A stretch of DNA of 33,416 nucleotides, from contig CALGBT010000575.1 in NCBI GenBank assembly GCA_937884235.1, positions 1-33,416 of the forward strand, written 5' to 3'. This DNA is from an uncultured Pseudomonadota bacterium. GTDB lineage: Bacteria > Myxococcota_A > UBA9042 > CAIXZC01. The notes beneath the pieces were generated by a model. That model was not told the origin of the DNA. It did not search any database and worked only from the letters and a program-made list of their open reading frames with translations. Shown here piece by piece: positions 11,029 through 19,570 of this stretch (position 1 is the stretch's first letter; every line of letters begins with the position of its first letter). Made by a program: the position numbers and the translations under genes.

Positions 11029-12102
11029 CTACCTTTTCAAGCGCAGTACTTCTTTGCCATCGATGTTGCCCCAGCGGGCATCTTTAATGGGCACCGTTTC
11101 CGGTTCGCGAAAGAGGGTGTGCATGAGGAAGTCGCTGGTATCCAGGAAACCGTTGCCGTTGTCTCGTACGAGTACGCCGACGTGGCCGTCCGGGAGGTTC
11201 AGCAGGTCCCCGGGACGGACGGCCCCATCCGCGCCAAAGGTCAACCGCCGGTTCCTGGCGTCAACGTAATAAGCTTCGTCATCGAGGTGGACTTTCGTGC
11301 GCTTTGACGCCAGCTTGTAGAGCCCTCCGGTATAGGTGTAATCGAACTTCTTGCGGGAGCTTTGGCGGCGCTTTCCATAGACGGCGAAGTCGGCACAGTC
11401 GGAACCCACGAGGAGGTCACTCTGATGGCCTCCCTGAATACGTTTGGAGCCGTAGATATAGGGCACGTTCATGAGTTCGTGGAGGTAGCCGAGGTAGGTA
11501 TCGTCCGGGCGATAGGAGAGGGTGAAGACGGCGGGGCAGAGAGCCCCCGAGCGGCGGCACTCCTGGCCCGGGGAGGAGACTTGGCCGGCGGCTGTGGTGG
11601 CTGTCACTTTGAAGCGCATGGTGCCATAGCCGGTGGCAACCTGCGGGTATTCGTCATGCATTCTGGTGGGGTGGACGTCGGCGGTCACGGTCCAGCCCTC
11701 AGTCCACTCGGTCTCGGTGATTTCGATCTCTGCCGGAGGGGCCGAGTAGGCGTTGTTATATGCCACGGGCAGGGCCTCAACCTTGGCCCAGCGAAGGGTA
11801 ACGGGGCACTCAGCAGGCCAGGCGCTCGGGGCCGAGATGCCCATGGCGTCCGGCGGGGCGCCGTAGCTTACCTTGCGGCCGCTTAGCGTTCCCTTGATTA
11901 CCGCATGGAGTTGCACAACCTGGTCGCCTCGGGCATAGAGGATACCACCTTCCTTGACCGCTTTGCCTTCTCTTGAGGTGCGGATGGTGACTTCCTTCAT
12001 GGTGGGGCAAGACTTGGGGTCGCCTTGAGCTTGAGCGGGGGCATGGCCCGCCAGGGCAGCCAGCGAGAGCGCGAGCGCAACGATGCGGAGCCTGCCGTGC
12101 AT
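11029..12102 (-). CDS. Secreted protein with a probable NlpC/P60-like cysteine hydrolase C-terminal domain
   Basis: Signal peptide MHGRLRIVALALSLAALAGHAPAQAQ; GSDCADFAVYGKRR (candidate Cys) and GDLLNLPDGHVGVLVRD (candidate His) fit an NlpC/P60-type arrangement. Confidence 0.6.
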   Translation of the reverse strand: MHGRLRIVALALSLAALAGHAPAQAQGDPKSCPTMKEVTIRTSREGKAVKEGGILYARGDQVVQLHAVIKGTLSGRKVSYGAPPDAMGISAPSAWPAECPVTLRWAKVEALPVAYNNAYSAPPAEIEITETEWTEGWTVTADVHPTRMHDEYPQVATGYGTMRFKVTATTAAGQVSSPGQECRRSGALCPAVFTLSYRPDDTYLGYLHELMNVPYIYGSKRIQGGHQSDLLVGSDCADFAVYGKRRQSSRKKFDYTYTGGLYKLASKRTKVHLDDEAYYVDARNRRLTFGADGAVRPGDLLNLPDGHVGVLVRDNGNGFLDTSDFLMHTLFREPETVPIKDARWGNIDGKEVLRLKR

Positions 12103-12105
12103 GGG

Positions 12106-12330
12106 CTATGAGAAGAAGCGGTAGAGAGCCGCCGCACCAAGCAGTCCTGCGGCGATCCAGAAGAGGACATCCCAGAACGAGACGGTCTTCTTCTGGGGCG
12201 CTTTCTTCTTGCCCGTGCCCACCATGTTCTTCATGCCGCCGCGCAGAGACGAGAAGATGCCACCGCTACTCTTGCTGGAGGCGTTTCTGGAGGAGCCGTG
12301 TTGCTTACGCTTCTTCTTGGTCTTGGCCAT
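12106..12330 (-). CDS. Small basic protein with C-terminal transmembrane helix
   Basis: 74 aa: Lys/Ser-rich N-terminus MAKTKKKRKQHGSSRNASSKSSGG and hydrophobic SFWDVLFWIAAGLLGAAALYRFFS; upstream GGGAGGATTC. Confidence 0.7.
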   Translation of the reverse strand: MAKTKKKRKQHGSSRNASSKSSGGIFSSLRGGMKNMVGTGKKKAPQKKTVSFWDVLFWIAAGLLGAAALYRFFS

Positions 12331-12371
12331 TGAATCCTCCCTTTGTCGGGCATTCTAGCCCACCTGAGATG

Positions 12372-13964
12372 TTATCGCAACGACCGGTAGATAACGTATC
12401 CTTCAGCTGTCGGATGGAACTTCTCCCGCAGGTGTTCCCGCACCAGATAGACCTGGGTGGAGAAGTAGACCGGAATGGCGGGAAGCTCTTGGCAGAGCAG
12501 GTCGTGGGCCTTTTGCATGATGGTGGCACGCTCTTCGGGATCGCCGGTGGTGCGGATGGCGCGGACTAGCTGATCGTATTCATCATTGGCGAAGTGGCCG
12601 AAGTTGTTGGAGCTTGCGCGGGTGAAGTTCTCGAAGAAATCGAGGGGGTCGGGGCCGCCGCTAAGGGACATGCGTGCAATCTGGAAGTCGCCCTGCTTGA
12701 GGCTTGCGAGGAAACTGCCCCACTCGAGCATGCGGATGGCCAGAAAGAGGTCCAGTTGCCGGCTGAATCCCTGTTGGACGTACTCCATGATAGTGCGCAA
12801 AGTCTCGGAGGCATTGCAGATCATCTCGGTGCCGACCAGCGCATCCCGGGCCGCATCGATACGTTGTCGGGCCGCGGTCGGCGAAAGGGCCTTGCAGGGT
12901 TCGGCATCGAAGCCCGTGGCCGTGGCGTAGGTGGGGGGAAGAAAGGCCCGGGCCGGCAGTTGCCCGCCGCCCAGGATATTGTCCACCAATCCTTCCCGAT
13001 CGATGGCGCCAAAGAGCGCGCGGCGGACCTCCAGGTCGGCCAGCGCTGCGGCCTGTCCATTGAAGAAGAGGTAGAAGACCGAGTGCATGGGCTGACTGAC
13101 GACGGCCCCGGGGTATTTGCCACGCAGGTAGAGGAGTTTCTGGAACGGCACCAGTCCCTGGACGAAATCCACTCTTCCGGCATCCCACCAGGTCAGCGCG
13201 GTCTCCTCACTGTCGCTGAAGCGTAAGGTAATTCGTGGAAAGGGAGTCTGGCCATCGAGGAACTCGTAGTGTGGGTTGGGCTCAAGAGTCATGGATTCGC
13301 GTGCCTTCCACTCCACCACATGGTAGGGCCCGGAGGCGAGGTCGAGGCCCTGCACGAAGAGGTCCCCTGTACTCTGCGGAATGGTCTTTGTGGGAAGGGG
13401 GGCGAAGCGCGGTGAAGCGAGGATTTCGGGAAGATATGGCTGGGGGGATTCCAATTCGACCCGGAGCAGGTCCTCGCCGATGACGGTGACGGCCAGTCTG
13501 GTCTCCTCCCCGGCGGCGAGGCTGCGGCCGTGGCGGAGGATGAAGAGGGCATCCGCCCCGGGTGAGGCGGTGGCCGGGCTGAGGATGCGTTGCCAGGCAG
13601 TGAGAAAGTCGGCGGCTTTGATGGGCTCACCATTGGCATAGCGGGCTGACGGTTTGATGCGAAACTGCCAGACGAGATGCTCGTCATCGGTTTCGTGGAG
13701 GGTGGCGAGGGCGGGTTCAGCACGGCCATGGACCGGGTTGGGGCGATAGAGCCCTTCGTAGATGTTCACGGCAACCTGGAAATCGTTGCTGCCATCTAGA
13801 AAGGCGGGGTCGATGGAGCCGGGTTCCCGCATGGCAACGGCCAATTCACGACTGGCCGGATTGGTGTTGCCACCAGTGACGCCCGGGGCTTTCGGGTCGG
13901 CCTTGCAGGATGAGAGCAGCGTCACCAGGGCAAGGAGGATGAGCAGTGATTGCCGGCAATTCAA
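12372..13964 (-). CDS. Oligopeptide/dipeptide ABC transporter substrate-binding lipoprotein (SBP family 5, OppA-like)
   Basis: Lipobox LLSSCKADP; EPGSIDPAFLDGSNDFQVAVNIYEGLYR and DFLTAWQRILSP typical of OppA. TTG start overlaps the upstream glycosyltransferase stop. Confidence 0.9.
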   Translation of the reverse strand: MNCRQSLLILLALVTLLSSCKADPKAPGVTGGNTNPASRELAVAMREPGSIDPAFLDGSNDFQVAVNIYEGLYRPNPVHGRAEPALATLHETDDEHLVWQFRIKPSARYANGEPIKAADFLTAWQRILSPATASPGADALFILRHGRSLAAGEETRLAVTVIGEDLLRVELESPQPYLPEILASPRFAPLPTKTIPQSTGDLFVQGLDLASGPYHVVEWKARESMTLEPNPHYEFLDGQTPFPRITLRFSDSEETALTWWDAGRVDFVQGLVPFQKLLYLRGKYPGAVVSQPMHSVFYLFFNGQAAALADLEVRRALFGAIDREGLVDNILGGGQLPARAFLPPTYATATGFDAEPCKALSPTAARQRIDAARDALVGTEMICNASETLRTIMEYVQQGFSRQLDLFLAIRMLEWGSFLASLKQGDFQIARMSLSGGPDPLDFFENFTRASSNNFGHFANDEYDQLVRAIRTTGDPEERATIMQKAHDLLCQELPAIPVYFSTQVYLVREHLREKFHPTAEGYVIYRSLR

Positions 13965-14662
13965 GAACGGCCCTGTCGCCGACGGAGCTTCTGGAGGCTT
14001 TTGCGTGCCACCAGAGCGAAGAACTGCAACGAATCCTTGACCGGATTGTAGTGGCTCGTTTCGTCGGCGTATATGCAGGATATCGGCACCTCGCAGAAGC
14101 GCAGTCCATTCCAGACTGCATCGATGATCATCTCCGACTCAAAATCGAAGCCATCGCCACCCATCTTCTGGAGTTGCTCCAGGAGCTGGGCCGAGAGCAT
14201 CCGAAAGCCCGACTGACTGTCGGTGACTCTGGTGCCGGCGAGGCCGGAGACGAGGAGGGAACTGAAGCGGTTGGAGACTTTTCGCACGAGGGGCATTTGC
14301 TGGTTAGCGTGCATGCGCGTGCCGAGAATGAGGTCTGCCCGGGTGGCCGCATAGCACTGGGCGAAGCGGGGTATTTCCTCGGCTGCATGCTGTCCGTCAG
14401 CATCCATGAAGAGGGCAGCTTCGTAACCATGCTCAAGGACCCAGGCTATGGCCGTGCGGATGGCTGCGCCTTTGCCCTGGTTGGTCTTGTGGACAATGAG
14501 GTGGACGTCGAATTGGCTGGCGACCGCAGCGGTGTCGTCTGTTGACCCATCGTCCACCACCAGGATGTCGAGGTCGAAGGTGGTGGCGGCCACGAGGACC
14601 CGGCCGATGGCCCGGCCTTCGTTATACGCGGGGATCACTACGCAGACCTTAGGTTCTAGCAT
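13961..14662 (-). CDS. Family 2 glycosyltransferase (polyprenyl-phosphate glycosyltransferase-like)
   Basis: VCVVIPAYNEGRAIGRVL, DILVVDDGSTDDTAAVA, GKGAAIRTAI, LFMDADGQH and DSQSGFRMLS motifs. Confidence 0.94.
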   Translation of the reverse strand: MLEPKVCVVIPAYNEGRAIGRVLVAATTFDLDILVVDDGSTDDTAAVASQFDVHLIVHKTNQGKGAAIRTAIAWVLEHGYEAALFMDADGQHAAEEIPRFAQCYAATRADLILGTRMHANQQMPLVRKVSNRFSSLLVSGLAGTRVTDSQSGFRMLSAQLLEQLQKMGGDGFDFESEMIIDAVWNGLRFCEVPISCIYADETSHYNPVKDSLQFFALVARKSLQKLRRRQGRS

Positions 14663-15147
14663 GGCTTCTCACTGTTAGGGGGGCGCGGTTTCATGACCCA
14701 GTATTTCATTACGGTGTAGTTGAAGAGGAAAACGGTGCATTCGGCAACGACTTTGCCAGGTACCGGTGCCATGTGTGCGGTTTTGACAGCTCCATAGACG
14801 AGCACTGACGAGAGGGCAAACGAGGCGGCATACAGGACCAGGAAGCGGAGCAGGTCTTCCCAGAATCCGCGGCTGTCCGCTGAGCGAAAGGTGACATAGC
14901 GATTGAGCACGAAGCAGGAAACGCCCCCGATGGTTCGAGAGATGAAGTGAGCGTAAAGGAACCAGGAGTCGAAGAAGCGAATGAAGATCCAGTAGGCAGT
15001 CAGATCGAGGAGGAAGACAAAGGCGCCCACCAGAGTATAGACATGCAGTTGTCGGGACCAGGCCCTGGCGACGTTGCGCAGTTTAGACAGCGTGCTGCTG
15101 TCGGATTCTGCGCGCAGGAAGTAGGTGCGGCCTTTGGCTGTTGGCAT
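14656..15147 (-). CDS. GtrA-like membrane protein
   Basis: Four hydrophobic segments with GAFVFLLDLTAYWIF, ISRTIGGVSCFVLNRYVTFRS and VVAECTVFLFNYTVMKYWV; overlaps the GT2 gene, a common GtrA/GT2 pairing. Confidence 0.88.
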   Translation of the reverse strand: MPTAKGRTYFLRAESDSSTLSKLRNVARAWSRQLHVYTLVGAFVFLLDLTAYWIFIRFFDSWFLYAHFISRTIGGVSCFVLNRYVTFRSADSRGFWEDLLRFLVLYAASFALSSVLVYGAVKTAHMAPVPGKVVAECTVFLFNYTVMKYWVMKPRPPNSEKPC

Positions 15148-15172
15148 ATAGACCTCAGCGTCCGGCTCGAGA

Positions 15173-16423
15173 TTATTTCACTTTGGGTGGTGCTTTGCCA
15201 CCGCTTTTTTTGCTCCTGACAATGGCGATGGCATTGGCCATGGAGCGGGCCGAGTGGTTCTTCCCCTGGTGTGGTTTGTTGTAGAAACCGTCGGGACCAA
15301 TTAGGGCCACGGAGCCGCCACCGTCGAAGAGCATGGCATCGCTGGCGCCAGTGGCCTTGAAGAGGTTGGCCGCATCGTCTGCCGAGAGTCCGCTGGAGCG
15401 CTTCACCCGGCCCTCTCCAGCCAGCAGGTAGAGGGTCTTACCATCACTGGAGATGCCCACGGCCGCGCGGGGGTGGGGTTGCGGGATATAGAGGCGCAGC
15501 GGCAGGGTGAACCCTTCCTGGCTCATCTCTTTGACGATCTGGCCATCCCGCAGGACACGAGGACCGCCGGAAATGGCTTCGAGCATCACACCGGCAAAGC
15601 CTGGGACAGTGGTCTTGATGGTCAACTCCGTCCCTTCAGGCAGCACTTTGGCTGCTGGGCGGGCATCGCCGCAGACCACCAGGGCCAGCTCGAGGGGCTT
15701 GAGGGGCTGGGCAGCTCGGGAGGGGAAGACCTTGGCAACCTTGACCTCAATGTCGGAATTGAGCATGGGGCCGAGTGTCTCCCGTTGCAGGAGCAGCCCG
15801 GTACAACTGCCCTGGGGAATCGTCTTCTGCAGGTAGTAGCCGGAGTAGAGGACTGATTCCTGCTTGTTGGCTTTGCGATTGGCCCCGGAGATCTGGACCT
15901 TGAGGCCATCGCCGCTGACGGTCTGATTGACGGTGTAACGATCGATGGCGATGTGGTTGTTCGCATCGACAGTGATACTTGTGGTGTTGGCGGGGAACCA
16001 GAGCAGCTGTCCCCCCGACACGTGCAGGCCCAGGGGGTTCTTCTCGGCCTGGGCGAAGCTGAAGTAGTCGCCGTTGAGGGCGGCCCTGACATCGACGCCG
16101 CCGGTGCGGAAGATCTCGACGATTTTCTCGAGTCTCTCGCTGTGTCCCAGGGGGCGCAGGGAGCGGAAGGAGAGTCCGGTATCATTCAGGTCGACCCTTA
16201 GCAGATGGGCGAAGGCGGGGGCCACCTGCCATGTTGGGTCGCCCTCCTTGGCCTTGCGATTCTTGACCCCGGCGAAGGACCAGGTGGTGTACTCGATGCC
16301 GGCCTCAACGGCTTGCCATTGCAGATCCTCCGGCTGAGGATTGTAGGGGGATTCGGCCCAGGCGGGCAGCCCGGCGGCAACAAGCAGGAGCAGAAGGGTG
16401 CTGAAGAGGGCGTGGCGGGCCAT
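15173..16423 (-). CDS. Secreted phosphodiester glycosidase family protein (NAGPA/DUF2233-like)
   Basis: Signal peptide MARHALFSTLLLLLVAAGLPAWA; ALNGDYFSF, AISGGPRVLRDG, PRAAVGISSDGKTLYLLAGEGR, DAMLFDGGGSVALI and RSMANAIAIV. Likely start 16423; track start extends 42 codons upstream. Confidence 0.87.
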   Translation of the reverse strand: MARHALFSTLLLLLVAAGLPAWAESPYNPQPEDLQWQAVEAGIEYTTWSFAGVKNRKAKEGDPTWQVAPAFAHLLRVDLNDTGLSFRSLRPLGHSERLEKIVEIFRTGGVDVRAALNGDYFSFAQAEKNPLGLHVSGGQLLWFPANTTSITVDANNHIAIDRYTVNQTVSGDGLKVQISGANRKANKQESVLYSGYYLQKTIPQGSCTGLLLQRETLGPMLNSDIEVKVAKVFPSRAAQPLKPLELALVVCGDARPAAKVLPEGTELTIKTTVPGFAGVMLEAISGGPRVLRDGQIVKEMSQEGFTLPLRLYIPQPHPRAAVGISSDGKTLYLLAGEGRVKRSSGLSADDAANLFKATGASDAMLFDGGGSVALIGPDGFYNKPHQGKNHSARSMANAIAIVRSKKSGGKAPPKVK

Positions 16424-16526
16424 GGTTTCCTCGCGACGGTGGTGCCGGGACACTGTAGACAAAGGGGCCGCTGGCTGCAATGAAAAAGGATCTGGCCGGG
16501 GGCCTGGAGCACCCGGCAGCGACTGC

Positions 16527-17525
16527 CTAGAGCGGGGCCTCGGGGGCAACGATGACGTGGGCGCTGAGACCTCGCTCCCGATACTGATGCTCCATCATCT
16601 CGACCTCATCTTCCCGCCCCGGTGCGAGGATGGCCAGCACCCTGGTCCAGCCGCTCTGCGTGCAACGCTCGAAGAGGGCGGTGGTGCCGGTGGAATTGCG
16701 TCGGGCTGGCGAGAGCACGATCTTGCGGGCAGGCAGTCCCAGGGCCACTGCCCCCAGGGCGATGACCTCGGCTCGGGTGATGTGGCCCACCGCGTAGGCT
16801 CCATGCCAGACGAAGTAGGGAATGTCGGTGACGCCATTCTGGTAGAGATAGACCATGGTCCGGGCGAGGGCGCGCTGGGTGCGATCGAGGACAACTGTGT
16901 CACCCAGAAAATCGACAGGTCTCGACTGTCCGTGAATGACCACTGCCTGGAAATCATCCATCTTCGGCAGCGGCGGGTCGAACTCCAGTTCGACCTTGCT
17001 CGGGGCGTAGTCATCGGCGTAGAGCCGCTGGATACGGCGGAGCCGGGGGATCTTCTTGCGGAACTCTTTCAAGGCCCTCGCCATATGGCTCTTGTGGGTT
17101 ACCAGGAGGGCTGAACGGAAGCGTTTGCGGGCCACCATCCGGCCTGCGTTGCGGGCGTTTTGGCCGGTGGAGATGGAGCCATTCTCGGTGAGAATGGCCC
17201 GGGCTGGGACGCCCATGGCCTGGGCCATGATCTTCATCTCATCGGCCTCGGCGATATGGCCCGTGGTGTGGCCACCGCAGAAGAGAATGTACTTCGCCCG
17301 TTGCTGTCGGTAGGCGCTGACTGCGGCGGTAACACGTTGGAGCATCTTGTAGGTCGGCGTGGCCTCGAGCTGATGACCGACGCCGAGGGCGATAATGACG
17401 CCCACCCGGTGCGGCTCCAGGGGCTCGGTACGAGGACTGTCGGCGGCCTCTACCCGGCCAGCGGCAGCGGCCACGAGGCAGGGAACCAGGAGCAGTGCGC
17501 AGAGAGTTGCTAAGGACCTTGTCAT
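16527..17525 (-). CDS. Secreted protein with two DUF218/YdcF-like domains
   Basis: First copy VGVIIALGVG...FCGGHTTGHIAEADEMKIMAQAMGVPARAILTENGSISTGQNARNAG...LLVTHKSHMARAL; second copy AVVIHGQ...VWHGAYAVGHITRAEVIALGAVALGLPARKIVLSPARRNSTGTTAL. Confidence 0.85.
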   Translation of the reverse strand: MTRSLATLCALLLVPCLVAAAAGRVEAADSPRTEPLEPHRVGVIIALGVGHQLEATPTYKMLQRVTAAVSAYRQQRAKYILFCGGHTTGHIAEADEMKIMAQAMGVPARAILTENGSISTGQNARNAGRMVARKRFRSALLVTHKSHMARALKEFRKKIPRLRRIQRLYADDYAPSKVELEFDPPLPKMDDFQAVVIHGQSRPVDFLGDTVVLDRTQRALARTMVYLYQNGVTDIPYFVWHGAYAVGHITRAEVIALGAVALGLPARKIVLSPARRNSTGTTALFERCTQSGWTRVLAILAPGREDEVEMMEHQYRERGLSAHVIVAPEAPL

Positions 17526-17581
17526 GGAGTCAGTCTAGCAGGAGAGTGGCGACCTGGCAAAGGCCACCGGAGAGGATGTTG

Positions 17582-19381
17582 CTAATTACCGCAGGAAGGT
17601 GCCGGGCCGCCGCGTTCTTCAGCGGCGAGTTGCTTCTTGCAGCCTTCGAAGGTGGGGTTGTGCTGGCAGATGTTCTTCTGCACGGTAGCGGCGTCGATAC
17701 CGGAGAACTGGTGGCGTCCATCAGCAATCCAGGTCGGGGAGCCGGAGATGCCAAGCTGCTTGGCAAGCTTCATGTCGTCGAGGAGCATCTTCGTTCCGTC
17801 GCCCTTGAAGCATTCTTCGATGACCGCAGCATCGATACCGTCGGTGGCGCATGCCTGCCAGTTGGTATCTTTGATATTCTTGTTGCGGCAGAGGATGTAG
17901 GTCATGTACTTCGCGGGGTACTTGGTGATGGCGCAGAGTTCACGGATGTTTTCGTCAACTTCGCTCTGGCCGTGCATGGAGGTAGGCTTGCCGTCCTGCT
18001 CGTCGCCGATGAAGTGGACGGAGAACTTGATTTCGTCGCCAAAGGCGGCGAGGACTTCTTCCATGGCATTGAGAGCTTTCAGGCCGAAGGGGCATTCTGA
18101 CATGACGAAGACTTCGAGCTGTCCTTTGACCTCGGCGCGGCAGAGGAGGTTGTTGGCGCAGGTTTCGTCGTCGCAGTCAACCTTGCCGTTGCCGGTGTCG
18201 TCGACTTTGTTGTCGCAGATCTCGGCGTTGGGGTCGTGCTGGGCACGGCCGGCGAAGACCTTCCAGGTGCCAGTCTTGGAGGGCTTGAGGAAGCGCTGCA
18301 GGCGGGCGTAGCCGTCGCCTTTCTCCACGTCGTTGCCAAAGAGAATGACGGGGAGGAAGGTGATGCCTTCGTCAGCGTAGAGCTTCTTGGCTTCTTCTTC
18401 GGCCCAGTCGAGTTTCCGTATTTTCATGCCGGGGAACATGGAGCCAAAGCTGCTCTGCAGCCGTGCGGTGTCGCAGCTACGGTCGGTGCAGCGCTTGTCT
18501 TCGAGGATGATGGCTTCGAATTCCACGGGCGGCGGAATGTCGGAGCAGGCCTGGGGCTTGGAGCCTTCGGGCAGACCACCGCAGATGGCGCGCATGTAGT
18601 CCGCTTCGCCACGGCCACCACGGTAGGGCTGGTCGTTGAGGAACATGGTGGGGCTGCCACGGGCGCCGGCCTTCTGGGAGAGCTCGTAGGAGGCCTTGAG
18701 CAGGCCCTTGCCTTCTTCGCCTTCGTAGCATTCTTTCAGCTTCGGAATCTCGGCTTCAAAGCCGGCTTCCTTGGCGCATCCTTCCCAGTTACCGGGGATG
18801 GCGCGCATGTTCTTGTTCATGCAGTCGAGGATGCCGAAGTACTTGTAGTTCTCGGCGAGGTGCAGCTGGGCGCACATCTGGATGATGTTGCCCTGGACTT
18901 CTGCTTCACCGTGCATGGAGGTGAGCTGGTCGCCCTGGACGTTGCCGATGTATTCGAGGCGGAAGTCAACATAGTCGCCGACCTTCTTGAGGACTGGGCT
19001 GATGCCATTCATGACCTGGGTACCAAAGGGGCATTGGGACATGACGTGGAAGGTGAACTTGACTTTGGCGCCGGAAGCGTTGGCTTCGGGCTTGGCTTCT
19101 TCGGGCTTGGCTTCAGCAGGCTTGGCCTCTTCGGGCTTGGCTTCTGCAGGCTTGGCTTCTTCGGGTTTGGCTTCTTCCGGTTTGGCCTCAGCAGGCTTGG
19201 CCTCTTCGGGCTTGGCTTCCGCTGGCTTGGCTTCTTCGGGCTTGGCCTCTGCGGGCTTGGCCTCTTCCTTCTTGGCCTCTTCCTTCTTGGCCTCTTCCTT
19301 CTTTCCTTCGTCAGCAGCCTTGGGTTGGCAGGCGACTGCAAAGGCGAGCAGCACGGACAGCACCAACAGTTTCACTCTCAT
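17582..19381 (-). CDS. Lipoprotein with (EEAKPAEAKP)n linker, two GILT/DsbA-like thioredoxin-fold domains (CPFG), and a central Cys-containing domain
   Basis: MRVKLLVLSVLLAFAVACQPK lipobox; Lys/Glu/Ala/Pro linker; VMSQCPFG...LTSMHGEAEVQGNIIQMCA...GARGSPTMFLN and VMSECPFG...PTSMHGQSEVDENIRELCA...GISGSPTWIAD; middle RCTDRSC and DDTGNGKVDCDDETC. Confidence 0.88.
   Translation of the reverse strand: MRVKLLVLSVLLAFAVACQPKAADEGKKEEAKKEEAKKEEAKPAEAKPEEAKPAEAKPEEAKPAEAKPEEAKPEEAKPAEAKPEEAKPAEAKPEEAKPEANASGAKVKFTFHVMSQCPFGTQVMNGISPVLKKVGDYVDFRLEYIGNVQGDQLTSMHGEAEVQGNIIQMCAQLHLAENYKYFGILDCMNKNMRAIPGNWEGCAKEAGFEAEIPKLKECYEGEEGKGLLKASYELSQKAGARGSPTMFLNDQPYRGGRGEADYMRAICGGLPEGSKPQACSDIPPPVEFEAIILEDKRCTDRSCDTARLQSSFGSMFPGMKIRKLDWAEEEAKKLYADEGITFLPVILFGNDVEKGDGYARLQRFLKPSKTGTWKVFAGRAQHDPNAEICDNKVDDTGNGKVDCDDETCANNLLCRAEVKGQLEVFVMSECPFGLKALNAMEEVLAAFGDEIKFSVHFIGDEQDGKPTSMHGQSEVDENIRELCAITKYPAKYMTYILCRNKNIKDTNWQACATDGIDAAVIEECFKGDGTKMLLDDMKLAKQLGISGSPTWIADGRHQFSGIDAATVQKNICQHNPTFEGCKKQLAAEERGGPAPSCGN
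19084..19302 (-). repeat. Degenerate tandem array of ~15-bp units coding for EEAKP/AEAKP repeats
   Basis: Repeated TTCGGGCTTGGCCTC/TTCAGCAGGCTTGGC-type units visible on the plus strand. Confidence 0.85.
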
Positions 19382-19570
19382 TTGATTCTCCTCTACTGGT
19401 TATCCAAAAAAAAGTCTCGATTACGCGTTTCAAGTGTGGCCATTGGCCAACTGCCGAGGGATGATAATCGACGCCTAATGGCAATGCAACCCCTTTCTTT
19501 AACAGAGAAGTGTGCGGCTTATTTCTGGAAATTGATGGCGGGTCCTGTTAGGATGGCAACGAGGTAGACG

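Noticed and set aside
12350-12362. Short inverted repeat GGGC-ATTCTA-GCCC upstream of the 74-aa gene as a terminator
   Set aside because: Only a 4-bp stem and no U-tract.
18236-19567. Plus-strand ORF of 443 aa with GLGFFGLGF repeats
   Set aside because: Antisense of the EEAKPAEAKP linker and thioredoxin-like gene; low-complexity Leu/Gly/Phe is the reverse reading of Lys/Glu/Pro codons.
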